Shown here piece after piece: positions 59,166-64,000 of a DNA stretch of 64,000 nt (within the stretch, counting starts at the first letter, position 1; every line of letters starts with the position of its first letter). The position numbers were made by a program, and so were the translations under genes. The stretch spans positions 4,030,001 through 4,094,000 of the forward strand of contig NZ_CP133838.1 in the NCBI RefSeq assembly GCF_031432975.1, in the 5' to 3' direction. Below the pieces are notes generated by a model. That model was not told the DNA's origin. It did not search any database and saw only the letters and a list, made by a program, of their open reading frames with translations. This DNA comes from Buttiauxella selenatireducens. Lineage in GTDB: Bacteria; Pseudomonadota; Gammaproteobacteria; Enterobacterales; Enterobacteriaceae.

Positions 59166-59261
59166 TGTAAACCTCCACGGTGTGGGGAAGACGGGCAGAT
59201 GTTTTCCACCCGTGATGATTACGATTGATAAGTTTAGTCGTTAAGAATGAATGCCGCCCGC

Positions 59262-60083
59262 TCAAAGTTTGAGCAACATTTCATATTGCGTAATGGGATC
59301 CTGACGGTAGCCGCTACTTAAGAAAACCGGCGCAATGGGCTCGGGAATGGCCGTTGCGGTATAAAGCCCGCTAAAACGTTCGCGCAGCAGCGTCAGCAAT
59401 TTTTTCGCCAGGCCCTGGCCACGCGCGGCTGGGTCAACATAAAGCATGCGCACTCTGAACCCTTGAGGAGCAGTCGCCACCATGGCGTATGCCACATCGT
59501 TTAACACGAACGCTTTGCCCGGTAATTTATAGAGCGTTTCTGGGGCACTCAGCCATGGCAATCGCAGGTTGGCATCGGTCATCATTTTGTTTGCCATTAC
59601 CAGCGGGTCGATTTCCTGCAATTCGCCCGTTTGTGTAAACAGCGCTGCACTGACGGCGTTAAACCCGACCAGAGTCTGCTGGCGCACAAATCCCATGCGT
59701 TCATACAACGCAAGCCCAGAGTCATTGCCGACAATGACTTCCAGCCACATGCTTCGGTCGCCACGCGCACGCGCTTCATCGATCAGTTGCTGCATAAACT
59801 GCCTGCCGAACCCTTGCCCGCGTAACTCAGGACGAATCGCGAAGGCGGCAAGACGGCTGGTTTGTCCACGTCGGCTGATGATCGCCAGCGCTTTCGGTTC
59901 GCCATTTTGCGTCCAGATTCGACTGTCATTAAGGCTCATATCTTCTGCCGCAAAACGCATCGCAAAGGTTTCACCGTCAATGGTGAAAGGGACCAGATAT
60001 CCTTCAAAACAGTGGGACAAAATGTCTGCTAGCTGATAGCTATTCCAGTGTGCCGCCGCGTTGCTGATGACCTCGCTGTGCAT
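59262..60083 (-). CDS. Double GNAT-domain N-acetyltransferase
   Basis: A 273 aa protein with two GNAT folds. The N-terminal one has the acetyl-CoA loop ELRGQGFGRQFMQQLIDEAR (about residues 87-106) and the C-terminal one has VDPAARGQGLAKKLLTLLRE. The substrate is unknown. The ATG at 60081-60083 follows GAGG by five bases; an earlier ATG overlaps the stop of the upstream gene (TAATG) but lacks such a site. It is probably co-transcribed with the YczE-like gene. Confidence 0.85.
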   Translation of the reverse strand: MHSEVISNAAAHWNSYQLADILSHCFEGYLVPFTIDGETFAMRFAAEDMSLNDSRIWTQNGEPKALAIISRRGQTSRLAAFAIRPELRGQGFGRQFMQQLIDEARARGDRSMWLEVIVGNDSGLALYERMGFVRQQTLVGFNAVSAALFTQTGELQEIDPLVMANKMMTDANLRLPWLSAPETLYKLPGKAFVLNDVAYAMVATAPQGFRVRMLYVDPAARGQGLAKKLLTLLRERFSGLYTATAIPEPIAPVFLSSGYRQDPITQYEMLLKL

Positions 60084-60118
60084 TGTTACCTCATCGAATC
60101 GGGATTTTGGCTTCAACA

Positions 60119-60736
60119 TTAGGGCACAATAGTCGGTTCAACCAGGTTTTTTTGCGAACGGGTCTGAATGCGAAACCACGGCAAACAGAGTTGGATTAAC
60201 GGGCCAATCGCCAGCGCATACAGCACCGTACCGACACCAAACGTGCCTCCCATCAACCAACCGGCCAGTAAGACGGTTAACTCAATCGCCGTCCGTACAC
60301 TGCGTACTGACCAACCGGTGCGCGCATTAATCCCGGTCATCAAACCATCACGCGGGCCGGAGCCAAACCCTGCACCGATGTACATCCCGGTCGCAATCGC
60401 ATTCACCAGAATGGCAGCCAACAGTAAAATGCTACGCATCACCATCGATTCAATCGGCGGCATTAAGGCGAGTGCGGCATCAGCGGCCAGACCCAACACA
60501 ATCACGTTGCTGATTGTCCCCAGCCCTGGTTTCTGGCGCAGCGGGATCCACAGTAGCAATACCAGCGCGCCCACCACGATCATCACCATGCCAATATTTA
60601 AAGAGAAGATCCGCGCCACGCCGAGGTGGAAAACGTTCCAGGGATCAGCACCTAAATTGGCCCGCACGAACATCGCCGTGGACACACCATACAGTACCAG
60701 GCCGGTATAAAGTTGCAGCAAGCGTCGAGCGATCAT
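60119..60736 (-). CDS. YczE/YitT-like membrane protein
   Basis: A 205 aa protein with five hydrophobic segments and the family sequences YGVSTAMFVRANLGADPWNV and GAGFGSGPRDGLMTGINARTGWSV. The YczE family is of unknown, possibly transport, function. The ATG at 60734-60736 follows GAGG by eight bases; a GTG three codons earlier overlaps that site. It is divergent from a MocR regulator; in other bacteria yczE is paired with and controlled by the MocR protein YczR. Confidence 0.85.
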   Translation of the reverse strand: MIARRLLQLYTGLVLYGVSTAMFVRANLGADPWNVFHLGVARIFSLNIGMVMIVVGALVLLLWIPLRQKPGLGTISNVIVLGLAADAALALMPPIESMVMRSILLLAAILVNAIATGMYIGAGFGSGPRDGLMTGINARTGWSVRSVRTAIELTVLLAGWLMGGTFGVGTVLYALAIGPLIQLCLPWFRIQTRSQKNLVEPTIVP

Positions 60737-60823
60737 CTTCTTCACCTCAGTGTTCTTTTGTGGCTTTACTTTTACGCAAAATGGATCTGAAATTAAGGTC
60801 CAGTTAATACAAAGTGGATTGAT

Positions 60824-62254
60824 ATGGCGCAGCGCAGAACCGGTTCTTCATCTCTGACAAAGTTGCTGGGAAACTGGCATCAAGAATTAACCCGCACCCC
60901 GGTTTATCGCCAACTGGCAGATGGACTACGGTTGTTGATTCTGGATGGGCGTTTGCCGCTCGATAGCCGCCTCCCGGGTGAACGTGAACTGGCAAAAGCG
61001 CTCGGCGTTAGCCGAACCACTGTAGCGACCGCGCTCGCACAATTGCGTGATGAAGGATACCTGGCAAGCCGACAAGGTTCGGGGTCTGTCACCATGCTGC
61101 CGGAAGGGCTACAAGCTGTTTCTCCACTCCCCGGCCGAGGGGCAACGTTGGACCTCTCCACCGCAGCGCTTGCGGCGGGGCCCGAAATTCATCAGGCCTA
61201 TGCCAACGCGTTGATTGCCTTGCCGGAGTATTTGGGTTCGACCGGTTACAACCAGCAGGGTTTGCCGGAACTGCGTCAGGTTATCGCACAACGCTATGCT
61301 GCCCGAGGACTGCCGACTCACGCCGATCAGATTATTATCGTCAATGGCGCACTGAGTGGTTTTGGGTTGATCCTGCGACTGCTGACTGGTCCTGGCGATC
61401 GCGTCGTCATGGATCACCCCACTTATCCGATGGCGCTGACGGCAATTAAAGGGGCGTCCTGCCGTGCCGTTCCCGTAAGCCTGACTGAACAGGGGTGGGA
61501 CACTGAGGGACTTGCAGCCACCATTGCGCAAACCTCCCCACGGCTAGCCTACTTGATTGCCGATTTCCATAATCCCACCGGGCGTTGTATGGATGTGGAT
61601 ACGCGTATCGCTATCGCCGAAATGGCTGCCCGTACGCGCACCACGGTGGTGGTTGATGAAACTATGGTCGATCTGTGGTTTGACAACCCACCACCGCCAC
61701 CGTTGGCCGCCTTTGATAACGATGATCGAATAATCACCCTGGGATCGGGCGGAAAAAGTTTCTGGGGCGGTATGAGGATAGGCTGGATCAGAGCCTCAGC
61801 GCGGACCATTGCGTCACTGATTCAAATCCGCGACACGTTGGATTTAGGCTCGCCGGTTCTGGAACAGCTCGCTGCAATCCACTTATTTAACGAAGCGGAT
61901 AACTTCCTGCCTGGGCGGCGCGACATGCTGCGCCAGCATAGAGATGCCTGCGGTGAAGCCATCAAAGAGATATTCCCGGACTGGAAAATAACCGTTGTCC
62001 CGGAAGGAGGATTATCCTGGTGGATTGAACTGCCAAAACCACTGGCAACCGTCTTTGCCGCCAGCGCGGAATCCATCGGTATTCGCATTGGCGCAGGCCC
62101 ACGTTTTGGAGCCGAAGGAGCATTTGAACGGTATTTGAGATTGCCATTTACGCTTGAACCCACGCAAATGCGCGCAGCACTGGAGCGATTAAAGCCAATT
62201 TGGGATAACCTGGCACAAACTCGGGATGAATATTTAAGGAGAACAGTGGTTTAG
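60824..62254 (+). CDS. MocR-family regulator (GntR + aminotransferase-like)
   Basis: A 476 aa fusion of a GntR winged helix (about residues 10-85, LPGERELAKALGVSRTTVATALAQL) and a fold-type I aminotransferase-like domain. The PLP-binding lysine is in LGSGGKSFWGGMRIGW and VVDETMVDLWFD provides the cofactor aspartate. Such proteins sense PLP and a ligand and do not usually act as enzymes. The divergent YczE-like gene fits the YczR subgroup. ATGGATCTGA (60781) and GTGGATTGA (60814) could be its direct-repeat operator. Confidence 0.88.
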   Translation: MAQRRTGSSSLTKLLGNWHQELTRTPVYRQLADGLRLLILDGRLPLDSRLPGERELAKALGVSRTTVATALAQLRDEGYLASRQGSGSVTMLPEGLQAVSPLPGRGATLDLSTAALAAGPEIHQAYANALIALPEYLGSTGYNQQGLPELRQVIAQRYAARGLPTHADQIIIVNGALSGFGLILRLLTGPGDRVVMDHPTYPMALTAIKGASCRAVPVSLTEQGWDTEGLAATIAQTSPRLAYLIADFHNPTGRCMDVDTRIAIAEMAARTRTTVVVDETMVDLWFDNPPPPPLAAFDNDDRIITLGSGGKSFWGGMRIGWIRASARTIASLIQIRDTLDLGSPVLEQLAAIHLFNEADNFLPGRRDMLRQHRDACGEAIKEIFPDWKITVVPEGGLSWWIELPKPLATVFAASAESIGIRIGAGPRFGAEGAFERYLRLPFTLEPTQMRAALERLKPIWDNLAQTRDEYLRRTVV

Positions 62255-62318
62255 CGGGAGGCGAAATTGGGTGCGATGAGTATTAAACCCGCACCCGGTT
62301 AAGATAAATTGCCACTTT

Positions 62319-62957
62319 TTAATAATCTTCAGGTAATACTTTATTAATCGAAATCAATTTGCCACTTTTCACTGAAATATATCCCCCTTCCTTTAAATCC
62401 GCCAGCACACGAAACACATGCGTACGCGATAATTTGGTACGTCGAATAATAAAATTCGCCAGACCTTCGCTTTCGTTGGGGAATGTCTTCGATCTGTATA
62501 GATAACGATATAACATCGGTTTAATCGTTTGGTAACTTGTCAGCTGTTTCCTCTCAGAATGAAGCTCCAAAGAGAATATGGTCATAAAAATCAAAATTTT
62601 TGATAACACCTGCATATATTCAGCATTTTGAAAAAAGATCCCATCAAAATCCTGCCAGGAGATTTTAATCAATTCAACAGGTGTCATGCATTTATATTCA
62701 AAGTTGAGTTGCGGGCAATACCTTTCCATTAGGCCAATTGGCATAAGTTCAATGACATTGCCAATAGTGAGTTCACTTTCCGCATGGGATATGGCGACTG
62801 AACCCTCCAGGGGAAAGTAAATAAAACCAGATATTGGCTCTATTTTTTCTTTATCTGAAAAGATGAGTTTCTCGCCTTTTTCACTAACGTCAACAATAAA
62901 GCCTCTCAGATCAAGTGATTGATAACAGAAGTGAATGTTTTCAAAATCAGCTTTCAT
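62319..62957 (-). CDS. IprA-like winged helix regulator
   Basis: A 212 aa protein with a cyclic-nucleotide-domain-like N-terminal half lacking obvious cAMP residues, and a C-terminal winged helix (FIIRRTKLSRTHVFRVLADLKEGGYI) ending KSGKLISINKVLPEDY. The ending closely resembles E. coli YaiV/IprA (GKLISINRLPSEY), a family tied to oxidative stress and virulence control. The ATG at 62957 follows GGGGAG by only three bases; a TTG 14 codons earlier is in frame but unlikely. It is divergent from an alkyl sulfatase gene. Confidence 0.82.
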   Translation of the reverse strand: MKADFENIHFCYQSLDLRGFIVDVSEKGEKLIFSDKEKIEPISGFIYFPLEGSVAISHAESELTIGNVIELMPIGLMERYCPQLNFEYKCMTPVELIKISWQDFDGIFFQNAEYMQVLSKILIFMTIFSLELHSERKQLTSYQTIKPMLYRYLYRSKTFPNESEGLANFIIRRTKLSRTHVFRVLADLKEGGYISVKSGKLISINKVLPEDY

Positions 62958-63237
62958 AGGCTCCCCAAATATACCATCAGTTGTTGCAGTATAGTGCAAC
63001 CGAAGGTGGGATGTCTGTACTGACTAAAGTTTCTATTTCGTCCCCTATTAATAACGCACAGTCCCATTTGGGACTATTGTGCTTTAAAACAATCCACTAA
63101 AATTGACGAAATAGTGAATAGATTTTTTAACCTACATCAATCGTCAATATTAGATTGTGCTTAAAAAATATATTTACTCTCGCCATGGCGACTCTGATTC
63201 GTCAAATACATAACATTGCCACTTAGAGGTTGAATTA
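62958..63237. promoter_or_regulatory. Divergent IprA-like / sulfatase control region
   Basis: A 280-bp AT-rich gap. It carries the palindrome AGTCCCA-TT-TGGGACT at 63060-63075, described separately, and a TGGGA half-site near 63007. Promoter boxes could not be fixed by eye. Confidence 0.45.
63060..63075. promoter_or_regulatory. Palindromic candidate operator
   Basis: AGTCCCA, TT, TGGGACT: perfect 7-base arms around two bases, 162 bases before the sulfatase start and 102 before the regulator start. By position it may be the binding site of the divergent IprA-like regulator. Confidence 0.5.
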
Positions 63238-64000
63238 ATGAGATTGAATCTGATAGCCAGTAGTCTGGCTGTCGCGGGTTTACTGGTCACCATGTCAGTA
63301 ACAGCGGCAACTCCTGCGCCGACAAAAGAAGCAACGGCAGCAACCAAACGCGCCAATGAAGCCATTTACAACCAACTTCCCTTCGCGGATAAAACCGATT
63401 TTGCCAATGCGCATAAAGGTTTTATTGCCGCACTTCCACAAAGTATTATTAAAGGTGAGAAAGGAAATGTTGTCTGGAATCCTCAACAATATGCTTTCAT
63501 TAAAGAAGGCGATAAAGCACCAGATACAGTAAACCCAAGCCTTTGGCGTCAGTCTCAACTCATCAACATTAGCGGTCTGTTTGAAGTCACTGACGGTGTT
63601 TACCAGATCCGTAACCTTGATTTGTCCAATATGACGATTATCGAGGGTAAAAAAGGCATTACCGTCATTGACCCGCTCGTTTCCGCAGAAACAGCTAAAG
63701 TCGGCATGGATCTTTATTACAAAAGTCGCGGTAAAAAACCGGTAGTTGCCGTTATTTATACCCATAGCCACGTTGACCATTACGGCGGCGTTCGTGGTGT
63801 TGTTGATGAAGCCGATGTAAAGGCGGGGAAAGTTAAAATCTATGGCCCGCAGGGGTTCATGGAAGCCTCTGTTGACGAAAATATCATGGCGGGTAACGCC
63901 ATGAGTCGTCGCGCAAGCTATATGTACGGCAATCTTTTACCTGCTAATTCAAAAGGCCAGGTGGGTGCGGGATTGGGGACGACCACTTCTGCAGGTACCG
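63238..64000 (+). CDS. Alkyl/aryl sulfatase (SdsA/YjcS type), N-terminal part
   Basis: The gene is cut by the right edge after 254 codons; homologues are about 660 aa. A signal peptide is visible (MRLNLIASSLAVAGLLVTMS, ending VTAA-TPAP), so it acts in the periplasm. The metallo-beta-lactamase zinc motif THSHVDHYGG lies near residue 177, and QSQLINISGLFEVTDGVYQI and the DLSNMTIIEG strand are typical of SdsA1 and E. coli YjcS, which cleave primary alkyl sulfates such as SDS. GAGG lies eight bases before the ATG. The reading frame is open to the window end. Confidence 0.9.
   Translation, partial: MRLNLIASSLAVAGLLVTMSVTAATPAPTKEATAATKRANEAIYNQLPFADKTDFANAHKGFIAALPQSIIKGEKGNVVWNPQQYAFIKEGDKAPDTVNPSLWRQSQLINISGLFEVTDGVYQIRNLDLSNMTIIEGKKGITVIDPLVSAETAKVGMDLYYKSRGKKPVVAVIYTHSHVDHYGGVRGVVDEADVKAGKVKIYGPQGFMEASVDENIMAGNAMSRRASYMYGNLLPANSKGQVGAGLGTTTSAGT

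Overview
The window is chromosomal DNA of a member of the Enterobacteriaceae. Nearly every gene has an E. coli counterpart of matching length, and much of the order follows the E. coli purEK - acrAB - hha - maa neighbourhood. ERIC and REP elements, which belong to enteric genomes, lie in several gaps. The genus cannot be fixed from the sequence. It is not E. coli itself: fetAB and glsA-ybaT are absent from their E. coli positions, norRVW and ybaA sit next to this block, and several accessory genes are inserted. No tRNA, rRNA, CRISPR array, prophage or insertion sequence was seen.

Layout. 1-2526: end of purE, purK, selU. 2573-9436: ybbP-ybbA (ABC exporter) and tesA, ybbO, cnoX, qmcA, ybbJ. 9520-14289: cueR and copA with a classical CueR promoter, then ybaP, the sRNA gene chiX (minus strand) and ybaK. 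14391-23638: a Rob-like AraC regulator, ushA, fsr, ybaL, gsk, hemH, adk. 23883-32897: htpG behind a heat-shock promoter, recR, a YcaC-like hydrolase/pirin/LysR cassette, ybaB, dnaX, apt, ybaN. 33068-42585: priC (between two ERIC elements), rsmS, mscK, acrR, acrAB. 43137-45389: tomB-hha, maa, ylaC, rpmJ2. 45620-49020: a poly-cysteine small ORF followed by an isopenicillin-N-synthase-like oxygenase and a MetQ/N/I-type ABC transporter. 49109-52706: PTS EIIBC, an enolase-superfamily dehydratase broken by a one-base frameshift, and a GntR regulator. 52849-58735: an EAL phosphodiesterase and norR-norVW. 58812-64000: ybaA, a double GNAT protein, a YczE-like membrane protein with a divergent MocR regulator, an IprA-like regulator, and the start of an alkyl sulfatase.

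Two genes carry intact programmed -1 frameshift sites: copA (C CCA AAG, making the CopA(Z) chaperone) and dnaX (A AAA AAG, making gamma).

The best candidate for an undescribed system is the 47-codon small ORF at 45620-45763. It carries two Cys-Cys-Cys runs, has a good ribosome binding site, and overlaps the start of a probable sulfur-compound uptake and oxidation operon. Its layout resembles the cysteine-responsive poly-Cys attenuators described in mycobacteria. Other points of interest are the cassette splitting the usually tight dnaX-ybaB-recR operon, an ERIC element in the copA leader, two ERICs bracketing priC, and a GC-rich palindromic repeat placed at gene 3' ends.
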